DNA from: Pyrocephalus nanus
Lineage: Eukaryota > Chordata > Aves > Passeriformes > Tyrannidae
NCBI GenBank assembly: GCA_038380795.1
Contig: CM076266.1
Location: 37,399,425 to 37,463,424, forward strand
Direction of reading: 5' to 3'
DNA: 64,000 nt
Positions 38,801 through 50,600 of the stretch are shown one piece after another. Made by a program: the position numbers and the translations under genes. Each line of letters begins with the position of its first letter. Positions within the stretch are counted from its first letter, which is position 1. A model generated the notes under the pieces. The model saw nothing but the letters and a program-made list of their open reading frames with translations. It was not told where the DNA came from and searched no databases.

Positions 38801-41800
38801 CTCAGCACTTAAAAATGTATTAATAGTTCCAACAGCTTATGACTGACCTCACTGTTCCCTGTTGGCACAAAGTTTTTGTTGCAATTGCCAGTGCCCACAA
38901 CTATTGCAAGCTCACTGACAATGGGACTTTAATTTGTTGTACTTCAGCAACTGGATAAGCCAGACCCATCTGGACCCAAACTCAGACAGAGCCAGCACCA
39001 CTCTCAGCATTCCTGCTGAGGATATACATTATGTAGGAAGCTGTCCTACAGGCACGCTGGTACCCATACAGCTCTGGAGTTTAATGTCCCAAGATGTATT
39101 TTGAATTGGGATGCTTGGGATACAGGTTTATCTAGGTTAACCCTGGGTGTTTGCCTGATATACTGATCAGCCATCCCAACCCAGTCCCTTTGTTCGACAT
39201 GTAAAAAATCTTTTCATCCTCAATTAGTTCCATCCTCCAGAATTAGTTTACTATGCTTTGAGGCATCTGCCTCTAGCCAACTCTCACTTTGTTGCTGAAC
39301 CTCTCATCTGATAATTACTTCGGAAGTTAATTCTATCTCACCTTTACCAGTAGCTTGAAAGCAGAACTTGTCAAGCTTCAGACCAGGCAATAAATATTTT
39401 GTTCAGCCTATTACTCAGGTGAATAATCAGCCTCTCTGATGACATAGTCAAGAGCAAGGCTGCAACAAACATTAGTTTAAATAAACCTCAAAAATGTAAA
39501 TGGACAATATATAAGCCCCAGAGCAAGTCCAAATGGTCTCACCTGTGAAGATCCCAAGTTAGTCTACTGTATCTAACAGGAGAGGATTTCAGAAGCACTC
39601 AGCAATCAGATTCTGACCAGAACCTGACATACCATGTTTATTTTGGTTGCTGACCATTTTGAAAATATGCCCTCAAATTCTGAAGTGATACCTGATTTTC
39701 CAGACTCATTAAAAAAATTATGCTGTATGGCAATGAGGAATTTGTAGTATTCAGTATGTTCAAAAGATTCCATTATGTACTCATTATGTTTGGCAATGCA
39801 TGGGGGTTTCTTTGTTGTTGTTTTTTCTTTGAGGGTGTGGGAGTTGAAATAATAGCCTCAGAAAGGACACTCAGTATCAACATATTGTTTTCAAAACAAC
39901 AGCTCAGGAAACACAACATTAGCTTGCTCTATAGAAAGTTTACTTGACTCAACCAGAATATGTTTTGTAAAACTACCTTGAATTCTTGAGTGTCATCCCT
40001 CAAAACACAGAATAAAACTTTAAAGCATGAAACCAGTTTTAAAAAGCCCTGGAGAACCAAAGAATAATTATGTGAAACAAGCTTCCATTTTGGGAAAAAA
40101 AAAAAAAAATTCTGACCCAGTAAAAGATACCTAACAGCACAGCTCCCAAGTGTGTAACTTGATTCTTCATCTTTCTTTCCAAAAAAAAAAAAAAAATGTT
40201 TAGTCTGATGTGCAGTAATAACAGGCATTCGGCTTGTTCAGCTGTGGGCTCTGTTTAAGTTATACACTTGCCTGTGTTGTACTTTCATACAACAATAACA
40301 AAGTCAGAGTAATAGGGCTAACATGGAAAAATTGAAGTGCTGCCCTTCAAACAGCCACAGTGAAAGGGGAATGCTCTGAAAAAATAAAAAACTTTCTTCA
40401 CTGATCTGGCAGGTTCCTACCCAAGTGTACTGAGAAGCTCAAGATCATAACACCTCAAACAGGAGATAAAAAAGGAAGAGGAAGAAGATGTGCACCCAGA
40501 CATATGTGGTGAAACTGCCCCCACTCAGATCAAGGCTACCAAGAAAGTTACTGCTTAAATATGCATTGTTTAAAGAACTGGTTGGACTTTCTATGGAGGT
40601 GCACATACTGGGTATAACAAATTTTTACAGTCTTCTGGTCACTCCAAACCTGACCAGTAGAATGTTAGAAGACTTACAATTTTATTATTTGGTAAAGCAA
40701 GAGACACAGAAGCAAACAAGAAAGCAAACAACAGTATTAGTCCTTATACCCAATAATTTTGCACTCTACAAAATTCATGCCTAGATAAACCTCTCTGTGT
40801 AAACTACAAGGAGAAAAAAAAAAAAAAAGCCAACCAAGGATGAAAGAAGCTACCTCGCTGACACAGGCATTACCTGGTAAAAGGAACACATTTGTACTAC
40901 ATTTAGCATGTGCACTTTTTTCATCTAGAGAAGACTGTTCCTATCTCCAAAGTAGGCTTTAACACTAAAACTCTAGAGGATTGGACTTCAGTAAATAGAA
41001 TGAAGAAGAAAAAGAGTTTCTATGTAGATAATCCCCAGCTCCCAAAGTTCAGTTCCACAAGGCTTTTAGTACTTACCTGGAGGGAAAAATCTATTCCACA
41101 GACATTAATATTTCGGTGTTTAAACACAAAAGCTTTGACATGCAAGAAACTACAGAGTTTCAAGGCAATGCAATCAATGCTCAGTTAGAACAAAAACAAA
41201 GAGATGACATCTATTTCAGTCAGTCTAACTACAAAGTTGCCTAAAATGATGACTGGCATGAAAAACTTACACAAGGTATTCCATATTATCTCAAACAGCC
41301 TTTTTTGGCTGGAAGGATGGAAATGGAAAACATCAATGACTCTCTATCCATACTTACAACAAGACTTTCTAACAAAATAAAATAAAATGCGTACACAAAA
41401 AGGAACAGATAACATTCATTTTAAAAGATTCTTTTAAAAGAATTTTAATGTCAAGTTGTCCAACAAAGTATCACTTACATTTTAATGAAATGCCTCTAGC
41501 AGACTTCCCTTCCATTTACACAGCCCCATACAGTGTATGTATGTATGTAACTGGAGTTTCTGAACTGGTTCAAGAGTCACCAGATTTAATATAGCTTGTT
41601 CTTCTTAAGCTAGCATGAAGAAAAATAGTAGAAAATATAGTGGAGCTAATTGATAACAAGGAAGCTCCTGGACAGATATACCTGATAAACCAGCATAGCA
41701 CCAATGCTTTTGATCAGGTCATGAAACATTGTTTATTAAACACTGACCCCACCTACATAACAACATATAACTTTACATAATTTTATCTCTCCCTTAGAAA

Positions 41801-44297
41801 TTTATACATCAGACCTCAACACAGATTTCACAAAAAAAAAAAACAAGTTCCTTCTTCCGAAGCCATATTTTGCTTAGTTTCTAAGATGTCATGTTGGTAC
41901 AAGGCCAACACCCCCTCAGTTTTAGTGGCTACTTTCAGCTTATAGAAAACATGTTCAGTATGGGTTAAATATTACTGATATTATTCAGATCACAGACTGG
42001 AGATTAAGCTAGCTCTTGAAACAAGGTAGATAATTCTAATGTCTAACTGAAAGCATGCAGGCCATTATTTCTCATGACTAATTGATAATAATGAATGGAT
42101 CAAATACAACAAATTAAAAGATAGTATACAGTATATTGGAGAAAACCAAAAAAAGTCTGAATTCCAGGCAGCTTAGGAAAAAGAGGGTAAAAAAACAACT
42201 AACACAGCACCTGGCTTATTAAAGGACAATTGCTGCTGCAATTCTTTGAACCTACTGATGACAGAAAAAGTTTTTAAAAAATGAAATAAGCAAAAATGCA
42301 AAACACAAGGAAGACAAGAAGACAAATGTCTAAGAGAAAAGTCTGTTTCTTGTCCCTATATATCATTAATTTTTCATTATGAAATCTAAGAATAAAACAT
42401 CTTAAACTTTAAGGTATTTAGATTTCCCCAGGGTTTTGGTGGGTAATGAAACAACTATTTTTCAATGTCTCCCTGAAGAGAGTAGATGATCTATGATGCT
42501 TCCATGGAAAGGATTGCAAAATGCCAAACAAATCCAGCAAACAAACACAAAAAGAGAAATCAATACACAGCAGCATAAAGCTGTCAAACCATTACAGTCA
42601 GGCACATTGGCCCCAGTCTTTGAGAACACGTGTACTCTTTCACTAGAGACAGAGGACAGTCATACACAAAGCTCAAAGAATACATCCCTTAGAGGCAATC
42701 TTGGAGTCTTTCTGCCCAAAAAAATTCTGCATTAGTATATACTGTTGGCTAACTGCAGGTTTAGGGGACCCAGTACTGGTGGTAGCGCTGAAAGACAGTC
42801 ATTTTGCCTGGGAAAACAAGCCACTGGAAGGAACAGGACAGTCAAATCACAGAAGTTACCAAACCCAAATGGGGCTACTCTACTCAGAGGACTCCTGATG
42901 ACAGAATAGACTTCTTAGAAACTGCACTCCAACAAAAGTCTTGCCTAACAGAAATTTTTAACAAAAGCCAACACTTGCACAGGGTGAATGTGCCTACAGC
43001 ACAGATGTCTTTGAGCAGTTTCACTGCCAAAGGACAGAGCCAAATGGAATAGCAGCATTTTCTCACTTGTGCTTGCAAACACAGGATTCTGCAGGCACAG
43101 CTGGCATGCAGGCACTTTACAAGCTCTACTCTTCAACATACTGTGTACTGTTTCTTTCTAAACTTAGTCCACTATGGCATTTTCAAATGTAAAGCAAAAT
43201 AAACTCTACTTGGGATAAAGTCAAGTCTGTCTCACTATCCTGGTGCCTAAAGTCCCAACTAAAAAAAAATAAAAAACCTAAATCAGATATTTGCAAGCCA
43301 TTGTTACCTAATTATGATTATCATAAAAGAGTTAGTCCTCTGGAGACCCTTTAATAATTATGTATTTGCACCTAAAATGGCACAGTTTATCTTGAAGAAC
43401 CGTATTGCAAAAGATAAATATCAAACTCTGGTGAACATCCACACACAACTTTGCATCACAGAGGTTTTTTTCTGCAAGTACTTTGAAAGCTAAAAAATCT
43501 TAGTGATATTATTCTAAAGAATCCATTACTCTAGCCCATAAAATAAACAATAGGAAAGGGAATAGGAGAGGAGAGAAGAGTAAAATGAGGGCTAGCTTGA
43601 CATTACCCAGCACTCACTGAAGGCCAGCAAGTCATCAATCTGTGGTTACACAGACAGGAGTGTGAAAAGATGGCGTAAGAGAAATACTACTTCAGAAACT
43701 AAAGGGAGTAATTGCACCTAATACCAAATAACCCATGTGTATGATGGGGGCAGTGCAGAGAAAGATGGTTACTTTCAGGGGAAAAAGAGTCCTGGATATT
43801 ACCCAGTGGTTTACCTTTCTGGTTATGGCTATTTACAGTGGACAGTTCTTGAGTCATCATAAAGGTGGCTTGTATAGTGTGGCCTGTTCCAGTTGCTGAA
43901 GTGAGTCTGTCCAGCTTAAATGGCCAGTCTTAAAGGAACAGCACAAATTCATTCCATTAACCCACTCACTGCTGGGCTCCCAGGTGACATGCACTTAAGT
44001 GCCTATATTTCACTGGCATGTTGACACGAGAATCAATGATAGAGCTGCCAGCGTGGCTGAGGTTCAGCAGTTTCTTTCCCTCTAATGCCAAATGTGTATG
44101 AAGGCATAAGAATGGTAAATGTCTTTTTGTTCAAAGACATGCATTCTAGCTTATTCTGTCTCTACTTATTATTTAATTGGAGCTGGGGCTTCTTAAAACC
44201 AATCTTGGAGGCAATTTTCCAGTAGCTTTCTGATAGGAGTCATGCTTTCATCATCATCTGAATAGTTATTTTGACTCTCGAATTCATGTCTTCTTAC
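35874..44297 (-). other. CREB5: CREB5 intron of about 8.4 kb
   Basis: This phase-1 intron lies between the zinc-finger exon and the activation-segment exon. The donor GTAAGA is at 44292-44297 and the acceptor ctcag ends at 35874. It contains two A runs (40095-40109 and 40181-40196), short TGTA repeats near 41537 and a possible ancient amniote repeat fragment around 37391-37432. No other gene-like feature was found; open frames here are 99 codons or shorter and unrecognised. Confidence 0.9.
40095..40196. repeat. Two A homopolymers about 70 bp apart
   Basis: A runs of 15 (40095-40109) and 16 (40181-40196) flank ordinary sequence. Confidence 0.9.
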
Positions 44298-44391
44298 CTG
44301 ATAACATATTATCTGTTTTTATTGAAGGAAACTTCAAAGTCATTTCATGTTTGTGCCTGTGAATCATCAGATGATCCTCTGTTGGAAAACG
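44298..44391 (-). CDS. CREB5: CREB5 coding exon: second half of the zinc finger and following basic linker
   Basis: This exon encodes 31 codons plus one base: RFPTEDHLMIHRHKH, then EMTLKFPSIKTDNMLS. It supplies the two histidines of the finger (H-x3-H in IHRHKH). Joined to the previous exon it completes a C-x4-C-x12-H-x3-H finger, as in ATF2, ATF7 and CREB5. The acceptor is gcctgacag|CGTTTT and the donor is TTATCAG|GTAAGAAG. The exon is entered in phase 0 and left in phase 1; the last G joins AT of the next exon to make Asp. In ATF2 relatives the finger is part of the N-terminal regulatory and activation module rather than the main DNA-binding domain; that role is known for the family and not visible here. 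A 57-nt pure pyrimidine tract on the transcribed strand lies just upstream of the acceptor. Skipping this 94-nt exon would shift the frame. Confidence 0.96.
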
Positions 44392-44404
44392 CTGTCAGGC
44401 AAAC

Positions 44405-44461
44405 AGAGAGAGAGAGAGAAAGAGAGAAAAAAAGAGGGGGGGGAAAAAAAAAAAAAGAAGA
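44405..44461 (-). promoter_or_regulatory. Extended polypyrimidine tract at the acceptor of the zinc-finger exon
   Basis: The plus strand is 57 consecutive purines made of (GA)n, an eight-G run and A runs. On the transcribed minus strand this is an uninterrupted C/T tract from about -14 to -70 relative to the acceptor at 44391/44392. It can act as the binding region for U2AF and PTB-type factors. It is a compound microsatellite and probably length-variable. Confidence 0.75.
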
Positions 44462-45350
44462 TTTTAATTCTCTAACAAACTTTTGGCATTGGACAGAATT
44501 TCAAAAATGAGAGAGAGAAAGAAATTTATCCAGCTAGAAATGTGTCCACATGGCACAGGAAACAGAATATTTGAAAATGCAAGTGAGTATGAGTAACAAA
44601 TAATGGTACTCGATTTAGAAACATATTGGTTGCCGTGCTCTCTGGAATGGCAAACTGTAAGGTGTCATGCATTTGCTTGAAAAAAACTGCAGACCAAGTT
44701 TTACATTCTAAGGGTCTCCAGCTACCACAGCCTCACAAGTCACCACGTGTCTGAGAATCTGTGATAGCTGCTTTTGTGTGCTCTTAGCCCACGGCAAATG
44801 CTAAGTAATAAGGCAAATCTTAAATCACTACAGGATTTTTTCTGCTTTTGTGTCTTTCTGCAACCTATATCTGATGAACAGCAATAAAAATAATCAAATA
44901 AGCCAGCTTTTCCCTACCCGAAAATATTCAAGCAGAATGTGGTTTTAATTTTGGAAATGTCTGATAGTTTGGCTTCATTTGAAGTGGCAATGCAATGGTG
45001 CTCAGTTTTACAGCAACTCATTATGACCCTTTATGACACTAAATTAAATCCTTTTCCTAAGTCAAGGAGAGAAGGTAGAGGGATGCTCTTTGTAAGAAAC
45101 TAATCAGTGTGCTAAGTTTGTTTTTAGTCCAATAACAGACTTCTACAACAAAAAGCTTTTTTTTAACAACACAAAGAAGAGATAAGCTTGAATAAATGCT
45201 CAAGCACTTGCGCACTTGGGCTCAAAGAGCAGACTGGTTCTGTGAAGTTTCCTTCAACAGAATTGTCACACACAGATCTTTGTTGCTGTTATAGTTTTAA
45301 CAGGGTTATTTCACGACCAGAAAAGGCCAAAAGTTGTATCACCAAGGCCT

Positions 45351-45372
45351 GGGGGGGGGGGGTGTGTGTGGT
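45351..45372. repeat. 12-G run followed by GT repeats
   Basis: Twelve G (45351-45362) followed by TGTGTGTGGTG. Confidence 0.9.
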
Positions 45373-45423
45373 GTAGAATTTAAAAGCAGCTTTTTAAATC
45401 AACACGTACATAGGAGACAGATT

Positions 45424-45442
45424 AAAAAAAAAAAAAAAAAAA
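45424..45442. repeat. 19-nt A homopolymer
   Basis: Uninterrupted A run. Confidence 0.95.
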
Positions 45443-47096
45443 GGCAACAGATTAAAGGGACCTAAAGTTTTCAACACAGTATACTCTTGGCTAAGTGACT
45501 TTGCTTGTGACCATGGTATAGACAGTTGCCTTACGTTACACCTTCTGAGAATCTCTCTAAGCCCATAGGCAAAGCAGCATAAATAATGGGAATGAATTCT
45601 CTGGAGGAAAAAAATAGAAAAAGAAAGAAATCCTGAAGACCTTTTCCTCACTGTGAAATCCTGATTTGTTGCTTACTCATCTGGAAGAAATGCAGCACTA
45701 GAAATTTATGCTAAGAACAAGGGCAATATGTGAGAAAGACTTTGCTCAATGAAATTGTGAGGGGAAAAAAATACCACATTTATCTCTACTGAAAGTGGAT
45801 TTTCCTTCATGGATGCCATGCTCTATCTTCAGGATTAAATCAGCCAGCTTAAATAGGGCATGGGGCAACAGAGGAGAAACTATTCCTCCAGCCCAGACTT
45901 CTATCTTTTTTCTAAGTCTCCTTTCTCCCCTGTGCAGAGGGTCAATTCTTTCAGCCCCCAATACAAATCCACAGTGGCCAAGAGAGAAGCCAGTCCCCCA
46001 TCAACTTAGCTGGGTAGCAGCTCTGCACTACTCACTTATGTGAAGTCCTCATTTACAATAAACAGAGGTCATGTTTGGAAATGGGAAATTATATGTTTTT
46101 TCAGATGCAGTCACACCTACATTGTTCATCTTTCCAAATTGTAGCATCATGCAACCAGCCTTGCTCTCTGAACACCTAAAAGAGTTTGTTTGGATCAGAT
46201 TCTCCTTCACTGAGGAAATTAATTAATAGTTAAAATGAAAACACTCAGATCAACTGATTTCAGTGCAAAATTTAGTTTCAAGTTTCATCAAAAAGGTAAA
46301 CAAAACATGACTACAAAACTCAGATACTTTTATTCTACCTATGTGACAGAATGGTGGAAGTTTAACTCTGCGTATGGGGATCCAAAGGGACACATCCTTG
46401 ACGAGAGGGACAATCCAAAAGATGCACTCCTACACCCAGAGAAAAGTTTCCACTAAGTGTAACAGCAGAGCTGCTCAGCCAGTCATTATCTGGACCACAG
46501 GCTTCTCCCTTTCCTTATTTCAGCTCCTGGCAAGATCAACACCTACACTCCAGTAACAGTCACCCATTGCTCTGACAGAAGAACCTAAAGGGCTGTAAAA
46601 ATATTAGCCAGCTGAAAACTCTCAAGGTACAGTTGAAGCAGGGAAAGATTGCACTAATTAAGAGAGGAGACCTCTGGGAAATGGGTACACTAAATCACTT
46701 AAAACAGATATATACAGGAACCCTGTGGCAAAAGCCCAAAAGATGCCCTTGCCTGAAGATTTTACTTACAAACTCTTGCCACTAAACTGAATTAGGGTCA
46801 AAAGTGCCACACATGGAACTTCCCTCATTGATGCACATGGAGGAACTTCCCTCACCACTGCAAAATCATCAAGAAACCACATAAATCCCAATTCAAATCT
46901 AAGCAGGTGAAATCCTTGTCAATTCAGGCTTTTTAAGGTTATTAGACAATGTTACAGGTCAGATTATACCCTCGGAGACACAGAGAAGACCACCAATCAA
47001 CAGGACAGGAATCCCAGATGTACATCCTGGGGTAAAATTTATCTACTGGTTGCATTTTCTGTAGAAAATATTTAGTAGGAAGATGTCTTAGAGGTC

Positions 47097-47116
47097 ATAA
47101 ATAAATAAATAAATAA
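47097..47116. repeat. (ATAA)n microsatellite
   Basis: Five units of ATAA beside the upstream part of the 3.2-kb intron. Confidence 0.9.
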
Positions 47117-47578
47117 GCAGCAACTAATAAGATATTGGTGTATTTAAGTATTTAAAACAGAAAAAAATGGGAGGGTTACTACATCCAATAGCAAGCATAA
47201 TATATTCTATCATACATCTAAGCAGAAGATAGACAAATGTGCCCTGCCTGGTGTGTTCTCTCTTGCTAGTCACTAAAGGAATTTGCAATACCTGGCTGGA
47301 AACATTAGGCCTGGGGATGAGAGAAGGCACAGAAGCAGATTTAGAAGTATTTGTACTGACTCAGTTTTGACTGGCTGTTGTATTTGCTTGAAATATTTTG
47401 TAATAATGTCTTGTGGGAAATGAGGGAATTGAGGGGGAGAAGGACTTTAAAAAAAATGCACCAAACAAAACCCTGACACACATATTATTATTAGACACGT
47501 GTTAATATATCAGGAGGCATTATACAAGCCAGAGCTAGTGCTGAGGACTCAGTTAATATCAGCGCTGACTCCACTCAC

Positions 47579-47650
47579 CTGTGAGCAGCCTGGGGCACTG
47601 CAGACAAAAGGCCTCTCCTGCTCCAAGTTCATCTTTGATTCCTCATAAAT
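47579..47650 (-). CDS. CREB5: CREB5 coding exon: N-terminus and first half of the C2H2 zinc finger
   Basis: CREB5 is a nuclear bZIP transcription factor of the ATF2/ATF7/CREB5 family that binds CRE and AP-1-like sites as homo- or heterodimers. This exon encodes 24 whole codons, IYEESKMNLEQERPFVCSAP followed by GCSQ, matching the CREB5 N-terminus. The cysteine pair C-x4-C of the zinc finger sits at exon residues 17 and 22. On the minus strand the acceptor is ttttaacatgtag and the donor is CTCACAG|GTGAGTGG, so both ends are phase 0. The intron triplet in frame just before the exon is TAG, so translation cannot start upstream without splicing. The known long isoform begins with one Met before IYEESK, which must come from an exon I could not find. 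An internal ATG at 47630-47632 (A at -3) would give the shorter MNLEQE start. Identity is near certain; the start codon in use is not settled. Confidence 0.96.
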
Positions 47651-50600
47651 CTACATGTTAAAAGGAGGAGGGGGAAAGAAAGGGAACCTATGAATATATA
47701 TGTTCTAAACTTCACACAGGCATGCAACATACAGTCGTCATGGTTTATGCTTTTATATCAAACTCCACAAACAGACCAGAACAAAGTTTCCATCCTCAGA
47801 GTACTAATTTCGCCAGTATTCAACAGTCCCCGTATAGTCTAAGTTCTTATTAACCTTCCTGAACAAGTAATTACTTTGAGGAAAGAAAAAACAGTTCAGC
47901 TTTCACAGCAGAAATCTGTCTCAGAAAATAGCATATGTTCAGTGTTGTTATTAGATAAGACCGTGTCTGCTCAGAAATATCTTGAATTAAAGGTTTTTAC
48001 CTTTCCTCCTTCAGTTCCTGCTGAACAACATTAAAACCAGACGTCTAGGTTACCTCTGAGAAAAAACCCACTTTTTGAAGTTCTGAATCCATACTGCCTG
48101 ATATTAATAACTTAAATACATTACATACATCTCTCTATGCACACAAGGTAATTGTGCATCCCCATCCTTTAAAAGGTCAGCTAGATCCTCAGGAGTTTGA
48201 GAAGTGAAGTTTTGTCTAAAACTGCACTTCCCCCTAGCAGTCCCAGTCTTGTAACCTTGAACTAAACTCTGGGGGAAAGCCCCCTAGTCTTGAATAAAAA
48301 CAAAAGATGAAACATTCACCCTCAGAACACACAGCTGAATTTGGGTCAATATTTGGGCAGTGTCCCTGACCAGAGAAAAAAACACTAATAATTTTTTTAG
48401 CAACATTCTAGGATGTAAAATAAATAAGTAATTAATTTCAAAAATGTTTTGAGCCTTTTGGTACAACTGTTATTACCAGCTAGAATGTAGTGGCTGACTC
48501 ACCTTAAAGCACTATATATGAATTCTGCTTACAGATTACCTGAAATCCCTTAAAATTCAGCCTCCCCACAGTCTCGCTTACAAAAGTACCCAAGTTGTGT
48601 TTGTATAATTTTTCAGGAACCAAAGGGAAATATCTTTATGGAGAAGCAGACTGTGGTTTCAAAACTACAAAAATCTGCAGAAGTACATCATGTGCTAAAG
48701 CTACACAACTCCACTGTAATTTTTAAAAACACAATTCATTGCCTCCTGTTATCAGGACACTTACACTTGACAGAAAGCTCCATTTCCAGAAGAGTTGCTT
48801 CTATCCCTTGCAAACAATAAATACATCATTAATCTGAACATCAGCCAGACCTGTACTTGCAGCAATTATTTTCACTGCCTGAAGTTCTCAAAGGAAAAAA
48901 TAAACAAACAAAACCCAAACAAAACTTTTGGATGATAATATTTTTTTTAAATTAAAATTAATTCCAGTGAACAACAGGATAGTCTGACAGGATATTTTCC
49001 TACTTGTGAGATAAATAAACCCCACTCTTTATCTGATTCCACTGACTCAGATAAGCAGCACCCAGAAGAGAAGAATTTCTACTTTTATTTGCCCTTTAAC
49101 CTTCACAAGGACACTACTCCCTAAAGGTAACAATTAGCATCAACTGATCTTCCCATCGTGGGCATCTCTACCAACATCTGGCCTGAGCAAGTGATTTATT
49201 GCACCACATACAACCAGGTGTCAAGAAAGAACCTAACTCAGAACTAACCTATGTATGCACGGAACACTAGAACTGAAATAACTAAAATTGTACCTAATTT
49301 ACTCCTTTCCTTTAGGATTCTTCATATCCTGTTTTGATTTAACTTATAGCTATGCTAAACTGAAATAGGATACTCATAATCAGAAATGAAAGAGTATGTT
49401 CATATACTAAAATAACTAAAGGTGTCAAATTACTTCTAATTTCAGTTATTTCAGTTCCAGACTGTGCAGAGACAAGCTCTTCAGAGATGAAGCCATAGAA
49501 ATACTCTGAATTACACTATCCTGTCTGAAAGAAACAAGCAGCAGACAAACTAGAAAAACAAACCCCCTCCAAAACAAAACCAAGTTAAAACAAAACCAAA
49601 CTAACTAAGTTTGAGTTTTAAATACATCTCTATTTATGGGATTTAACCCCAGGGATGTTGTCTTTCCTAAAGACCTTTTCACAGAAAGAAGAAAAAAAAA
49701 ATGAAAGAAGAAAAAAAAATGAAAGGCTACGTGTGAATAATGAAAGGCTTTATCTGATATCTCAATTACTCCCACAACTGAAGCACTGCCAAAGGTTTCT
49801 GTTACCCCTTTTTCCCCTCCTCAGGGGACAGTGGCAACGGTATTTTCAATAGCAAAACAACAGATGAGATTCAGTCAAAGAAAACAAGATAGTAACAATT
49901 CTGGTTCCAAGCGTCCAAGTGGATTTCAAAACATTACCAGGAATTATTTGGAGTTTGTTTTCTTATTGAGTATTGCAAGTTTAAGACTTCTCACCCTGAG
50001 CTTGAGCTCTAGTCCCTGAGTCTGTCAGTGTATGCTCTGCTAATACTTAAATGATTCTCAAGATTATCTAGACAGATAAGCACAGACTAAACACCTAAAT
50101 AACACACTAGATGATAATTAGAATCCTGAGCATGGACATCAGCTCCAGGAAATCAGGTTCAGGAAAACATGGACTTGGTGTTTATTCTCAGTACTTGGAA
50201 AAGGTGTCAGATTCAACATCTAACTGTTCTCCACAAATGTACAGGCAAATGCTTGTTCCCATGAGAAACATTCTTTGCAGACACTAAAAGTAAAAAAAAG
50301 TAATAATCCAGAATGCTATATCACCTGTGCTCCTGTCTAGCAAAACTTAACCCATATTACATGTTACCAGGTAGAACAGCACCCTCAAGACAAATTGCCC
50401 CATGCAGAATTTATGTTCACTTGTGATGCTATCACTGCATTTGAGAATGCGGTACTAATGGCTGTCTTACAACAGTGAATGAGTGAAAGAAGCTGTCTGC
50501 TGTCTACAATTTTTGAGGGTGTCTGGTGCTTGGTTATTGTGTGGCAGCAATTCCAGCTGTATGCTCAAATGTTGACCAGAAACAAGCAGCTGAAAGTCTG

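Larger units (their letters stand above)
44392..47578 (-). other. CREB5: CREB5 intron of about 3.2 kb splitting the zinc finger
   Basis: This phase-0 intron interrupts the finger between C-x4-C and the histidine pair. The donor GTGAGT is at 47573-47578 and the acceptor ag ends at 44392. It holds the 57-nt purine tract beside the acceptor, a 12-G run followed by GT repeats (45351-45372), a 19-nt A run (45424-45442), a short duplicated segment at 46811-46855 and an (ATAA)n microsatellite at 47097-47116. Confidence 0.9.
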
